Part shown: piece after piece, positions 19,401-29,362 of the stretch
Position numbering within the stretch: position 1 is the first letter of the stretch
Layout of the letters: each line of letters opens with the position of its first letter
Program-made: the position numbers and the translations under genes
NCBI RefSeq assembly: GCF_902806685.2
Contig: NC_048560.1
Location: 5,856,212 to 5,920,211, forward strand
Origin: Maniola hyperantus
Lineage: Eukaryota; Arthropoda; Insecta; Lepidoptera; Nymphalidae
Length of the DNA stretch: 64,000 nt
Direction of reading: 5' to 3'
Notes under the pieces: model-generated
Seen by the model: only the letters and a program-made list of their open reading frames with translations
Told to the model about the DNA's origin: nothing
Databases searched by the model: none

Positions 19401-21750
19401 GGATATAATATGTTCGATCTGACGTAGTAGTATCATTTACTAGCTCCATATGATTTGAGTCTAAATATTCCTGTAAACACGCGTGATATGCAAGTTTCAA
19501 TTGTGGGTTGCGTTCTAATCGATATTCTAATTTTCGCAACCTCGCAAGGGCTGTATCGCGCGAGTTACCAAGACGTGGTGCGTCAGGTTTGAATGGCAAA
19601 GCCACTACGTACTGCCCTGTTTTGTCCCGAGTGAAAGTATTTTTATATAGGTCTTCACACATACTTTCCTCTCGTGTCATGGACCGTTGTTCAGGGAACG
19701 ATTCAAGCTCCCAAAATCGCTGTAAGTAATTGTCGTTATTAAAGGAGCTCAAGCAAGCATGAATATTGCTTGAACATGAACTAACACATGCCCGCGGGGG
19801 GATGGAATCGAAGGAGAGTTTTCCTAACAACAAGTAGCCGAATACACTATTTATAGCTATCGGCGTACCAGGTGGACCCGAGATAGTGTTGCCTAGTAGG
19901 ATTTCTGATAGTACATCTGCACCCAAGATTACCTCCACTGGTTGGGGGGTATGAAAGTTAGGATCTGCCAAGGTAAGATTTTTGATATGTGCCCACTCAG
20001 TATTAGGTAAAGGTACACTAGGCATTTGTGAAATAAGTTTTGGTAATATCATTGCATCAATTGGTATGACTGGTTTGTTTTGATTTCTAGGGGTGATATT
20101 GAACGAGACTATCCCCCGTGGAAAGACAGGTTGGTCATCTCCAATACCGAATACCGGTACGTTTATTGTCCGTCGCGATAGACCCAACCGCTGCGCGCCA
20201 GCTTCAGTGATAAACGTCCCCTGACTACCCGTGTCGAGCATACAGCGAACGGTCCCGCGGTCGATGCCGTCAACACGCACGTTGACGAGTGCAGTTGATA
20301 GCAATACGATATGAGAGCGACCCTTAGAAGCCGTGGAGCAAGCATTTATATCGCCGGTATTGTCTTCATAATATTCAGAATCACAATTAGCGGCAACCGG
20401 GAGCGAGGAGCCGGTATTGCATTCCTCCATAGAAGCATTGTTATCGTCGGGTGTAACACCGACAGCTGTCGAAACAGTGGGTTTTTTTTGAGATAAACAA
20501 ATCGCACTACTGTGACGATTAAAACAGTGCTTACAAACAAAGCTACTCTTACAGTTTTTCCTTTCGTGTTCCAGAGATAGGCAATTTTCACAGACGTTTT
20601 TTCCTTGTACAAATGCATATCGATCTTGTGGAGAAAGATCTAAAAACTTTTTACATTTATATAGGTGATGAAAGTCACCGCAACAAATACAGACCTTATT
20701 ATTATGCGCATAAGGTTGCGATTGGCTAGCGGACTCATTAACGTTAGCGGGATACGAACCGCGCGCGATGCGACTCGTGTGAGTCACAGGCACGGTGGGT
20801 CGGCCAGCGGAGGCGACGGCGGCATTACCGCGCGCTTGTGAGCTACCTACTAGGTTATCGATAAATTTTGATTGACCCGTAATTTCACACGCAGCGAGTT
20901 CGCGTTCAAGAAATTGAATGAGAATATAAACGTTTGGAATTTCAGATGGACTAGCCAACGAAAGTTCAAAACGTTTTCGCACGGAATGCGGAATTTTTCG
21001 TAATAATAAATTAAGCAATATAAAACTCCAATGTTTTACGGGAAATTGCATCGTCTCTAATGCCTTTATATTTTCTTGATAGATATTTAACAATTCCCGA
21101 AGGCAAGATATTTTTTCTGAACATGGTTTCAAATCCAGAATTTTATTTATGTGTTTTGATGCGATAACTCGTTTATTGTCGTAACGAGACACCAAAGTAT
21201 CAACGGCAATTGTATAATTATCTTCCGTTATAGGAATAGATTTTATTAAGTTATACGGTTCACCCTTTAAAGTAAGTAATAGGTATCGGAATTTTTCCAC
21301 TTCCGTGTAGGCAAGGTTGTCGTGTATTAAGGAACAATAAAGATCGTAGTAAGACTGCCAATCGGTTGATTCACCCGAAAATGATGGCAGGGGAAGTTTT
21401 GGTAGTTTATCGAAATGGGCACTAGAAAATGATGGGCGTTGTAAATAGATGCTAGATCGTCTACGCTCCTCATCCGTTTTTTTTAATTTATTTGAGTGTT
21501 TTAAAATTTCAAAGTAACAGTCATTAAATTCATTGCGAATGTCTAGTTGTTCATTTTTATCAAAACACTTTGCCTTCATTAAAGTTCTCTCGATTTTAGT
21601 TTGAATTTTTATAAATTTCCGATGTTGAGCGGTTAAGTCAGGTAATCGCGCACGAAACTGTTCTTCATCGGAAACTAGATCTAGTGTCCTTCGTAGCTCC
21701 GAAATAATTATTTCTCTTTCATAAATATCAAACGCTGCGGCGTCGGCCAT
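16411..21750 (-). CDS. BEL/Pao gag-pol polyprotein, intact
   Basis: 1779 residues. Order of domains: Gag-like region with the SFSGESTDW / DLYCSLIHDN block (about 118-220, DUF1759-type); Cys/His zinc-knuckle region (about 353-418, CICCGDFHHLYKC, then C-x2-C and H/C repeats); retroviral-type aspartic protease with D506-T-G; reverse transcriptase (about 790-945) with D844 and the FVDDV box at 920-924; Pao-type A17 linker; RNase H with D1101, E1146, D1178 and D1220; integrase zinc finger (about 1407-1450, H-x-H and C-x2-C); integrase core with D1481, D1547 and E1601; and a C-terminal DUF5641-type domain (about 1680-1779). All catalytic residues checked are present. It would copy its own RNA into DNA in a virus-like particle and integrate it. 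The start was chosen as the first Met (MADAAAF) of the open frame, 129 bases inside the 5' LTR boundary. Copies normally end near this length, so it appears complete. Confidence 0.95.
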   Translation of the reverse strand: MADAAAFDIYEREIIISELRRTLDLVSDEEQFRARLPDLTAQHRKFIKIQTKIERTLMKAKCFDKNEQLDIRNEFNDCYFEILKHSNKLKKTDEERRRSSIYLQRPSFSSAHFDKLPKLPLPSFSGESTDWQSYYDLYCSLIHDNLAYTEVEKFRYLLLTLKGEPYNLIKSIPITEDNYTIAVDTLVSRYDNKRVIASKHINKILDLKPCSEKISCLRELLNIYQENIKALETMQFPVKHWSFILLNLLLRKIPHSVRKRFELSLASPSEIPNVYILIQFLERELAACEITGQSKFIDNLVGSSQARGNAAVASAGRPTVPVTHTSRIARGSYPANVNESASQSQPYAHNNKVCICCGDFHHLYKCKKFLDLSPQDRYAFVQGKNVCENCLSLEHERKNCKSSFVCKHCFNRHSSAICLSQKKPTVSTAVGVTPDDNNASMEECNTGSSLPVAANCDSEYYEDNTGDINACSTASKGRSHIVLLSTALVNVRVDGIDRGTVRCMLDTGSQGTFITEAGAQRLGLSRRTINVPVFGIGDDQPVFPRGIVSFNITPRNQNKPVIPIDAMILPKLISQMPSVPLPNTEWAHIKNLTLADPNFHTPQPVEVILGADVLSEILLGNTISGPPGTPIAINSVFGYLLLGKLSFDSIPPRACVSSCSSNIHACLSSFNNDNYLQRFWELESFPEQRSMTREESMCEDLYKNTFTRDKTGQYVVALPFKPDAPRLGNSRDTALARLRKLEYRLERNPQLKLAYHACLQEYLDSNHMELVNDTTTSDRTYYIPHHCVFKDSSTTRTRIVFDAGSKSSNGLALNDVLLTGPKLHPDIIDVLLKFRLHRIAFTADIKQMYRYILVRESDRDFQRILWRFGPEQSICEYRLRTVTFGVNASPYLALRTIQQLANDEADRFPIGSRVLNNDVFVDDVVSGENTVEKALILQTELIQLCKSAGFELRKWHSNTPAIVATAQPSDSHGERPEIVSIAGMENDTTTKVLGLQWDPNADIFTFSIKASSRQCTKRNILSQIAKIYDPMGWLSPITLYAKHLMQLLWLSGVGWDDSLPIDISDSWLNFLNQLEALSNVSIPRHVLTGVNNVIHLHGFSDASEKAYSACVYLRYIDELGKVHIFLLLGKTRVASLKPRLTIPRLELMAALLLSKLIDKIVHLYSGRINFENIYAWSDSSIVLAWLRSSPHEWKTFVSNRTSEILSHVPASCWRHVPSADNPADCASRGMLPETFVQHTLWFQGPTWLSMDESFWPVTKVISNTSEEKRNLPVALNTVSTITQSEDLDLFSRFSSLGKLVRVVALVFRFYHKCKKNKDSFSNHVSVPEFKFALSRLIKIVQTTTFSDDIIKISKGHCPSNTLKRLNPFLDDNKCLRVGGRLHKSLLAYNSKHQLILPKKHVFTDLLIDDAHNVLLHAGPQTVQYFLYQNYWILSSRDAIRRRIHQCVKCFRARPVRPQPPMGTLPASRVRPERPFLKTSVDYAGPFYVRANKVRNAKIIKCYVAVFVCMSVKAVHLEIVSELTTDAFLAALRRMTSRRGICKDVFSDGGKNFVGCNNLLRDLYDFLRSDSVQNELNNKTLQQGITWHFQPPYSPHFGGIFESGVKSFKHHLHRVVGTRTQTYDEMHTLLCQIEAVLNSRPLCILSADSADPLPLTPGHFLIGEPLTAIPDVSLIDVPPNRLTRWRWVQQAVQHFWKRWSREYLHEIQQRNKWFHNNGPPIREGTVVVVCDDNLPPLQWRLARVHALHPGLDGVTRVVTLKYGNGLFKRPVVKICPLPEQ

Positions 21751-21879
21751 ATTGCGTAGGTAACAAAATGCACCGAATTCGAACGCGTGGGGATTGATAG
21801 TTTACGGAAAGAACACAAAGTATTTCTAGAAAACACAACCTGGAGGTTTATAATGCGGTTCGAGGCACCAAAAAATATA
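21751..21879 (-). promoter_or_regulatory. BEL/Pao leader with candidate primer-binding site
   Basis: Leader between 5' LTR and gag start. Contains TGGTGCCTCGAACCGC on the minus strand shortly after the LTR. The complementary tRNA is not identified. Confidence 0.5.
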
Positions 21880-22306
21880 TGTTCAATAGGGAATGATATA
21901 CCGAGCACTTACCCTTTGCGCCAGCTGCAGCATAACACCCTGGGCCCAGGTCTTCTGTGTCGATAGCACCCTATTTTTCACATATATATTGTCTTGAAAA
22001 GAAAGTGGTCACTGGTTTCAGTTAAATCACAATCACAACACATCGATTGAGTCCAGATTCCAGAAATTAATTTGTTTTGCACTGGAACGCGTGCTTATCG
22101 ATTATTGCAGTCGATCTGAGAGATATGATGGCGCCGAATCGCCAATCAGAAGGACGCATTCGCATGCGTTGCATCGGCGCTAGGGGGCGCTCGACAAACC
22201 AACCCAATGAACAATTACGAAAATAAATATTAGATAAATTTGCTAGAAATAAATCCTCCAAATTATGTTGACTTTAAAATATTATATTCTGTTCCAGTAC
22301 GGAACA
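21880..22306 (-). repeat. BEL/Pao 5' LTR
   Basis: 427 bp, same as the 3' LTR by direct reading. Followed by target duplication TAGGT. Confidence 0.95.
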
Positions 22307-22311
22307 TAGGT

Positions 22312-22856
22312 TATTATATTTAGGTAATTGCAGTTTCACATTATTATTTCTGCGAGTGGAGTGCACTTTCTGCACTTTTCTAAAATTTGAGGCAAAGTAA
22401 TGTTCCGTTAATAATGTTAGTTCTATTTTTTCGTGAATTGGTATAATTTTACAAAATGCAAATAATTTTCGGTAATCGTCTTTAAAGGGCAATTTTAGTT
22501 TATTCGGGACTATTTTTTTTTAAGATGCGCAACTGGAGTGAATATATTCGATTTACGCAGAAGTTGCCTCAAAATTTGCCCTAAAATAGAGATTTTTCAA
22601 AGGAAATCAAATTTAATAGGCGTAATGCGTTTGTATGGATGGAGATGCGCGTAAGAAGCCACCTTAACTTATCTATCATTTACTTCACATATTATTCTCT
22701 CTCACTATTATTGTCGCAAATCGTCTGTGTTTGTATCAGCCCTAGCAATTAAAGCGCCTAGCGGCTAACGAATCGCCTCTAAACCCTCGACCAGTGTTGC
22801 GCAACTCATTACACGAGCCGACATGTGCTGGAATTGTGTTGTGACTTCGGTAGCAA
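22312..22856. other. Unassigned flank of the BEL/Pao insertion
   Basis: AT-rich, nothing recognised. Confidence 0.5.
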
Positions 22857-22930
22857 CGATCCGTCCAGCAGTTTGAGCTGTGCGTTCATAGATCAGTCAG
22901 TCAGTCAGACACCTTTTCCTTTTATATATA
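22857..22930 (-). repeat. Helitron-like family B, 5' fragment
   Basis: GATCCGTCCAGCAGTTTGAG to TTTTCCTTTTATATATAT, including the (GTCA)n tract. Confidence 0.65.
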
Positions 22931-22931
22931 T

Positions 22932-22971
22932 CACAATTTTCTGTCTATAAAGCTATAGACAGAAAATTGTG
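22932..22971. repeat. Perfect 18-bp-stem hairpin
   Basis: CACAATTTTCTGTCTATA, loop AAGC, then the exact complement TATAGACAGAAAATTGTG. Confidence 0.9.
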
Positions 22972-23204
22972 GAAAAAAATGGAGGAGGCCTACACTCATA
23001 GAGAGGTCCTTAATAAATAAAAATACTTAATATTATATAGTATTAATATTGAATAAAATATATATATAGTTAAATCAAATAATACATATAAATAATAACA
23101 AACTATAGACATAAATAAAAGTGTGTGTTAATAAGTGTAAGAACCATTATTAAGGAACAAAAAGGCTATAATAAAATAAAAAAAATATCTAGAAGATTAT
23201 TATT

Positions 23205-23417
23205 GTGCCTGCTGGCGGGATGGAGAGAACTATGCTTGGAGTTTCTCTACGTGATCAAATCAGAAAAATAGCTCAACGTGTTGCGAAGCTGAAGTGGCAA
23301 TGGGCAATGGACATAGTTCGGAAAACCGAGACGTTGGCCAACCGAGGCCCCAGGTGCTGGAATGGCGACCTCGCACCGGAAGGCGCAGCGTTGGAAGACT
23401 GCCCCTCCCCTCACTAG
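23205..23417 (+). mobile_element. RTE-type LINE tail, part 1
   Basis: Reverse-transcriptase C-terminus with MLGVSLRDQIRK and AKLKWQWAMDIV, with an internal deletion relative to other copies. It stops at CTAG (23414-23417), where a Ty3/Gypsy element is inserted, and resumes at 29006. Confidence 0.8.
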
Positions 23418-23654
23418 TATTGAATCACACACTGTATTACAGGAGAATCTCTGTATTTACAATAATTAATTGTGTCACACTCTGTACTTATACAAATCAT
23501 TACAATAATTTCTTAACGGAATAAACAAACTGTCACGTGCGCTCGATCAGACTGACGTCCCACACGCCAGCGCGCCCCCCTTCGCCCAAGCTCGGCTACC
23601 GCCGACAACGGCCGAAGCGCCATCGGTACCGTCGTAGCGACGCGGCGCGTCACA
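23418..23654 (-). repeat. Ty3/Gypsy 3' LTR
   Basis: 237 bp. Read on the minus strand it starts TGTGACGCGCCGCG and ends GTGATTCAATA. GC-rich in its first half, AT-rich in its second half. Confidence 0.9.
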
Positions 23655-23949
23655 TCGGCCATCCTGCAAAGTGAATACCACCAGGGTATTCACAACGTGT
23701 ATTAGTGGAGAATACAATGCTTAAATTATTATGTAATTGAATAGATTTGACCAGATCAGACTGAAAGTCAGATATCCAAATTTCCAGAAGATCTATAAGA
23801 TCTTGCGTAGGTATCTACAATGTCTGCTTCACTATCAGAATCTTTGCTTTTGCATGACAGTAATGTATCAGAAGCAGCTACCGCTACAAACATGTTGTAG
23901 CCTTTCATTCCTTTTACACTCTGAAATTGATATCGATCATCCTAGAATT

Positions 23950-24140
23950 ACCTAACCTGCGTTACTTTGTATGTCGTAACATAAATTTGATCTATCTTGT
24001 GATTGACCCCAGTATCGGAATTAGCGGAATGATTATGCCACAAATCATATTCTCTATTGTTTCCTTCCTTTCCTGCTTCTTTCCTGTCTTCATTACATTT
24101 AGTCCTTATATACAGCTGTTGCTTCCTCATATTTTACTCG
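23950..24140 (-). pseudogene. Gypsy integrase C-terminal remnant
   Basis: Minus-strand peptide with KCNEDRKEAGKEGNNREYDL and, near its end, TTYKVTQV. This resembles the basic stretch and the GPYKVTKV-like strand that end Ty3/Gypsy integrases. Degenerate, and no catalytic residues are in this part. Confidence 0.4.
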
Positions 24141-24802
24141 CACTGTTCCTTTTTGAGGTGCTGTCTTCTGCAGAGTTTCTCATTTCCGGAACTAAATTCT
24201 CCTTTTGGGTGAACATGAATTCATAATATGGCGTGAATTTTGTCGTATCTTAAACAGTTTGATTGATTCAGATAACTAATTCAGGAGCTGCGCTGTCCCA
24301 TAATGTTGGTTCCTGAGCACTAGCTCTTATCGCATCTAATGGCCTCCTGTTTAGTCGTTCAGCTTGATCGTTGGCCCGTGGAGCAGCAATAACGTGTGAT
24401 GAATCCTATGCGTTGTACAGAAAGCTTTAAAATATCGATTGGATACAGAAAGCCTTTGGTTGGAGATATTATTCAGTTATATGGGTATATTCTGCTAAAC
24501 GTTTTACCATAACTTCTCTTTCTCAAACAACTACTTTAAACAGGCACTCACATATTATCTTTATAATACTTGTCATGCGGTAAAAACAGTGGTCGGTCTT
24601 ATCTAACAGTAGTATGTATAGTATCTCTTAGCAGTCTTAGCCCAACACGACCTACGGCGGCATCATGAAACATCTTCATCTGAATCACCATCGAGCATCC
24701 TTAGGCACGGCAAATCGTTCACTATTTAATGTATTCCCTTAAATGCGTCTCTCTGACACATGCAAATCTCTGACAAAATAACGACATTAATGTTTTTTCA
24801 GT

Positions 24803-24985
24803 TCAAATTTGATTATAGATGGACTGAAGTTTTCCATCTTGGAGCTGGGCTAACAGAAATCAGTATTCAGCATTTATCACAGCTGAGATCCTAGAAATTG
24901 GATTCCGATGTAGTGCATCGACATATTTTATACTAGTTTCTAGCCTAAGATTCACCTCCATAACATAATCCTGAATCTGGAACCA
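24803..24985 (-). pseudogene. Gypsy RNase H/linker remnant
   Basis: Minus-strand reading WFQIQDYVMEV ... SIKYVDALHRNPISRIS, stop, then FLLAQLQDGKLQSIYNQI and a stop. This follows the conserved end of the Ty3/Gypsy RNase H (W-IQ-Y, then H/YVDALSR-NP) and the linker LLAAQLQD. Substitutions and stops make it inactive. Confidence 0.7.
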
Positions 24986-25477
24986 CTAACGTACAATTCT
25001 TAGTACTAAGTCTCGTTTGGCACAGCTAAACAATCAGTTATGTCTTTGATATTATGTCAGAAATGTGACTCCAGTTATGTAGATTCTGAAGCGTTTTAAT
25101 AAGTCTACACCTGGGCTATCTTTGTAAGAGAATACTTACAATACCAATTTCACTCGCATTCGTAATCGTATGTATTTCTGTTTCATACTTAAGATTATAC
25201 AATGCCAAAACCAGTTCCAGTACAAAATTTCAGCTCTTTACCCTCAATATTAAAAAAAATCTTAAACTCCATAGCAAAATCTTAAACTCAATATCAAAAT
25301 CTTAAGATTCAATTTCATTGTGGCATTCTTAGCCAAGGTTGTCAAACAACATACATAGTTCCATCGTGGCACTCATAACTAAATTCATCATCAAATATAA
25401 TACAATACAATTTAGAAATACCAAATCAATGGAATGTTTAGTACGGCACATATAATTGCATTCGCAGCATACAGCTG

Positions 25478-25675
25478 ACACATGCTGGCTGAGTTTCCTG
25501 TGGGCTCTTCTTAGACCTAGGCGCGTTTGGAACCCTCACAGCTTTAGTTTTAAGTTCATGTAATCCACCACTACACCATTGTATTGCAAATTCAGCAATT
25601 GACAATCACAAAGTCTGTTAACTACAATAATACTCAATTTGAATAAAGGATTTGAGTTTGAGTTGAATAACTGCG
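25478..25675 (+). repeat. LINE 3' tail inside the Gypsy element
   Basis: TGGGCTCTTCTTAGACCTAG, GGCGCGTTTGGAACCCTCAC, an AATAAAGGATTTGAGTTTGA end with a TTTGAG repeat. Same family as 13455, 36140 and 51395. Confidence 0.6.
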
Positions 25676-25773
25676 CTCGTGGAATATATATATTTTCTTT
25701 TCTTCTTCTTAACTAAGATAACCGGTGAGGAAAAGTTTATCTACAATACATTAATTATTCCTGATCTTATTAT

Positions 25774-26040
25774 TCACAGAACCTTAACCTTAGCCCGCAC
25801 TATATGCAGTTCGGTCTTAGCAAGCCTATATGTTTTGCGAAAGACTGGTGTCGGAGAAGTCAATTCACTTTTCATTTCGTATAAATTATTTGGTCCAAGA
25901 TCTTTCGTGTCAGCCGCGAAACAATCTCCATATTCCAGAAGCAATTCATAGTCTACACTGATTCTGTCATGCTTATTCACCAATTTTGAATTCGGAGAAT
26001 TCTGATTCACAACCTTGCGAGCTCGAAGGTATGCAACCAT
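25774..26040 (-). pseudogene. Gypsy reverse transcriptase N-terminal remnant
   Basis: 88 residues with LLLEYGDCFAADTKDLG, YEMKSELTSPTPVF, KTYRLAKTELHIVR. It corresponds to the segment just before Ty3/Gypsy reverse transcriptase (YRDCFA, EM-IEL, P-YRLS--ER-IV). It ends in a stop where the polymerase palm should begin. Confidence 0.7.
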
Positions 26041-26489
26041 CTGTTCTAGTGCTAGGTCATATTATATTTATTTAAATACGTATTTCTCTATGAAGTAGAA
26101 AATTGTTTTTTGAAATGTTCTGCAGTCTGTTCTGGTAAAATCAGTTCAAAAAAATACCAAATAAGGTTCAAACTGAGATAGAAAATAAAATCTACAGCAT
26201 CATGGTATCAGAATCAGAATCTAAAATTTTCAGACAATAGGTACACGTAATACACAGTTCATAAAACAGAATGTAACTAAACAGCATAATAAATAGCATG
26301 AGTCGAAGTTGAAAGCGATTAGTTTCAGTTTCATAAATATGTGTTTCGTGTCTGAGGCAGAATCAGATAAAATAAATGTACAAATTTTATATTTTGCAAT
26401 GTCCTGACGGGGCTTCATGTTGTAATATTGTAATATTATATATTTTATGATGTAAAACATGAATGCAAATAAATAAAGAATAAATAAAA

Positions 26490-27880
26490 TCAGCATCAGA
26501 AACAGAATTGGAATCAGAATCGGAATCTGAGGTGACAGAACAGGAGAGGGAAAAGATTAGAACCGGTTGGTATGAGGATTGGTTCCGGATAAAATCGGCA
26601 TCAGATAAGAATCGATATCGGATCAGGATCGGTATCGCATCTGAATCAGTATCAGATCAGAATCGGTGTCGAAACTGTATCGGTATTGCATCATAGTCAG
26701 TATCAGATCTTAACGATATCTGATTGTATCCAGTATCGCATTAGTATCGATATCGCATCAGTATCGGTATCGGATAGGAATCAGTTTCAGATCAGATTTG
26801 GTATTGGATCAGGATTTGTATCGTGTCATAGTCAGCATCAGATCATAACGATGTCGGATTATATCCAGTATCACATCAGTATCGGTATCGTATAGGAATC
26901 AGTATCAGATCAGAATCGGTATTGGATCAGGAGCGATATATTATCAAGAGTCAATATTAGATCAGAATGATATAGGATTAAATCCAGTATCGCATCAGTG
27001 TCGGTATCAGGTAGTTATCAGTATCAGAACAGAATCGGTATCGGATCTGGATCGGCATAGCATCATAATTAGTCAGAATAGGTCGGAAGGATATCGGATA
27101 ATATCCAGTATTGCATCAGAATTAGTATCAGATTAGAATGATATCGGATAATATGCAGTATCATATCAGAATCAGTATCAGGTCAGAACGACATCGGATA
27201 ACACTCGGTATTGCACCAGAATCAGTATCAGGTCAGAACGATATCGAGTAATATCCGGTATTGCATCAGAATCAGTATCAGGTCAGCACGATATCGGATA
27301 ATAACCAGTATCGCATCAGAATCAGTATCAGGTCAGAACGATATCGGATAATATCCGGTATTGCATCAGAAATCAGAATCAGTACCAGGTCAGAACGATA
27401 TCGGATAATAACCAGTATCGCATCAGAATCAGAATCAGGTCAGAACGATATCGGATAATATCCGGTATTGCATCAGAATCAGTATCAGGTCAGCAGGATA
27501 TCGGATAATGACCAGTATCGCATCAGAATCAGTATCAGGTCAGAACGATATCGGATAATATCCGGTATTGCATCAGAATCAGTATCAGGTCAGCAGGATA
27601 TCGGATAATGACCAGTATCGCATCAGAATCAGTATCAGGTCAGAACGATATCGGATAATATCCGGTATTGCATCAGAAATCAGAATCAGTACCAGGTCAG
27701 AACGATATCGGATAATAACCAGTATCGCATCAGAATCAGTATCAGGTCAGAACGATATCGAATAATATCTGGTATCACATCAGGATCAGTATCAGATCAG
27801 AGTGATATCTGATAAGATCCGGTATCGCATCAGTATCGGTATCGGATCAGCATCCGAATTCCGAACAGAATTTCAGATTA
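26490..27880 (+). repeat. Satellite array inside the Gypsy element, 50-bp unit
   Basis: A degenerate ATCAGT/ATCGGT pattern fills 26490-27240. From about 27241 it becomes a regular 50-bp unit (GATATCGGATAATATCCGGT, then GCATCAGAATCAGTATCAGG). The spacing between ATATCGG markers is 50 bp except for two 57-bp steps (27341-27398 and 27648-27705), which are 307 bp apart and so define a higher-order repeat. Open frames here, rich in Ser, Ile and Arg, are products of the repeat. Confidence 0.9.
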
Positions 27881-28753
27881 GTCAGAATCAGAACAGACAG
27901 ATAATTCAGATACAGAAAACAGAAGCTCAAGGCCAACAGACAGATTAAATGAAATAAAAAAATTACGCACCTTAGTTTTCTCGGCCCGAAAAGGACTCAA
28001 CTCGTCACCCTCGACCCCTGCTGTCTTGTCTTCGCCAGTTTACATGGTACAGCACGTGTAATTAATTCGCCTTTCTGCCATAATACATCCTATTGTCCAT
28101 GTTAATAAACTCTGAGGTCGCCAGTTGTTCCAGTTCATAAAGTTGCCGGTACAGCAAAATACTTGACAAGATTTAAAACTTTAGTGTCGTACACACACCA
28201 TCATTATTTGTATTTCAGAATTCCCTTTGAAATAATTACAGATTGACCTAAAGTATGTTCACATCAGCTGGAGGCCTTAAGTGTGTCACTACGGCTGCAG
28301 TGTCATATCTGTTAATCTGTCGATTAAACTGTTTTGACCCATGGCTGGTACAGAATCACCGGCAAATTCCTTTTAACATTGTATCTGCCGTTATCTATTT
28401 CTTGTAAATCTAGTAATAAACCCTTCTTTCTAGCATCTAACTATTTGAACATATCAGCGTATTTAGAACTTCTAGGAAACACCTTCACACACAAAGACTT
28501 TCATTTCTTCGAGTAAAATCACTCAACTAAACGATTAAACCATAACGGTGATTGGCCCGCCAAGGGAGTTTGTATTATCACTATTTTTCGTAGTCTTTCC
28601 ATTTAATGAATTGTATCCAGCCAGTTTTCCGCGTTCTATTCACGTTACATTATTGTCAGGATCAAACGTAGGTAGTCGAGAAAAACTTCTCAATTATTTT
28701 CTTCACTTTCTTTGTTATCCGTTGATCACTTCATTTTTGGGTCCTATTTACAT

Positions 28754-28768
28754 AATCCCACTTCTGAA
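28754..28768 (-). promoter_or_regulatory. Candidate primer-binding site of the Gypsy element
   Basis: Minus-strand TTCAGAAGTGGGATT directly follows the 5' LTR and resembles the complement of an insect tRNA-Leu 3' end lacking the CCA-adjacent bases. Confidence 0.5.
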
Positions 28769-29005
28769 TATTGAATCACACACTGTATTACAGGAGAATC
28801 TCTGTATTTACAATAATTAATTGTGTCACACTCTGTACTTATACAAATCATTACAATAATTTCTTAACGGAATAAACAAACTGTCACGTGCGCTCGATCA
28901 GACTGACGTCCCACACGCCAGCGCGCCCCCCTTCGCCCAAGCTCGGCTACCGCCGACAACGGCCGAAGCGCCATCGGTACCGTCGTAGCGACGCGGCGCG
29001 TCACA
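28769..29005 (-). repeat. Ty3/Gypsy 5' LTR
   Basis: 237 bp, no difference from 23418-23654 seen on direct reading. Confidence 0.9.
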
Positions 29006-29084
29006 CTAGGTGGACGGACGAGTCGCAAGGAACCGCTGGATTCAGGCGGCGCAGGATCGTGGCGTGTGAAAGTCCCTACAAGAG
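29006..29084 (+). mobile_element. RTE-type LINE tail, part 2
   Basis: Continuation of 23205-23417: GTGGACGGACGAGTCGCAAG to GTGTGAAAGTCCCTACAAGA. Interrupted again at AAGAG (29080-29084). Confidence 0.75.
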
Positions 29085-29357
29085 AATAGAATAGAATAGA
29101 ATAATGTTTATTCGAGGTATATAGGTGGTACATGGTGTAGGCAATATCGTCCTGTACAGCAGTGCAACACCTCGAACAGGTAGGCCACTCAGCTTGTGTT
29201 GAGACGTCGGGCCCCTCAGACACAAACCTCTAGAGCAAATATCTGAGCTACGATGCCCCAACGCTGATTTTCAGTGACCGCCTTTTAAATATTACCTAAA
29301 CGTCAGTGGCATAGAATATATAAAGTTGGCGAGTAAATGGATAAATAAAATGAAATA
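29085..29357 (-). mobile_element. Retroposon insertion with (TTCTA)n tail, TSD AAGAG
   Basis: On the minus strand it runs from a T-rich start to ATACCTCGAATAAACAT followed by (TATTC)n. It is flanked by AAGAG at 29080-29084 and 29358-29362. The AATAAA signal near the simple-repeat tail marks it as a 5'-truncated LINE or SINE. Confidence 0.75.
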
Positions 29358-29362
29358 AAGAG

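Larger units (their letters stand above)
15838..22306 (-). mobile_element. Complete BEL/Pao LTR retrotransposon
   Basis: A 6469-bp element on the minus strand. Two 427-bp LTRs (TGTTC ... GAACA) that read as identical flank one uninterrupted gag-pol frame. The insertion is bounded by TAGGT on both sides (15833-15837 and 22307-22311), a perfect 5-bp target duplication. On the minus strand, a TGGTGCCTCGAACCGC block about ten bases after the 5' LTR is a candidate primer-binding site, and AAGGCGAGCGG next to the 3' LTR is a candidate polypurine tract. Identical LTRs and an intact frame indicate a recent insertion. Confidence 0.95.
23418..29005 (-). mobile_element. Ty3/Gypsy LTR retrotransposon with decayed pol
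   Basis: A 5588-bp element on the minus strand. Two 237-bp LTRs read as identical. The 4-bp target duplication is CTAG (23414-23417 and 29006-29009). On the minus strand the 5' LTR is followed by TTCAGAAGTGGGATTATG, which resembles a primer-binding site complementary to a tRNA-Leu 3' end, as in the mdg3/micropia lineage. Pieces of reverse transcriptase, RNase H and integrase are recognisable in the right order, but stops and frameshifts interrupt all of them. A satellite array and a LINE tail lie inside. Confidence 0.85.

Noticed and set aside
16510..20618. Several 60-90-residue frames on either strand inside 16.4-21.7 kb
   Set aside because: Shadows of the 1779-codon BEL/Pao frame.
26508..27765. 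Plus-strand frames rich in Ser-Glu and Ile-Arg repeats
   Set aside because: They are translations of the 50-bp satellite; two near-identical peptides simply reflect the 307-bp higher-order repeat.
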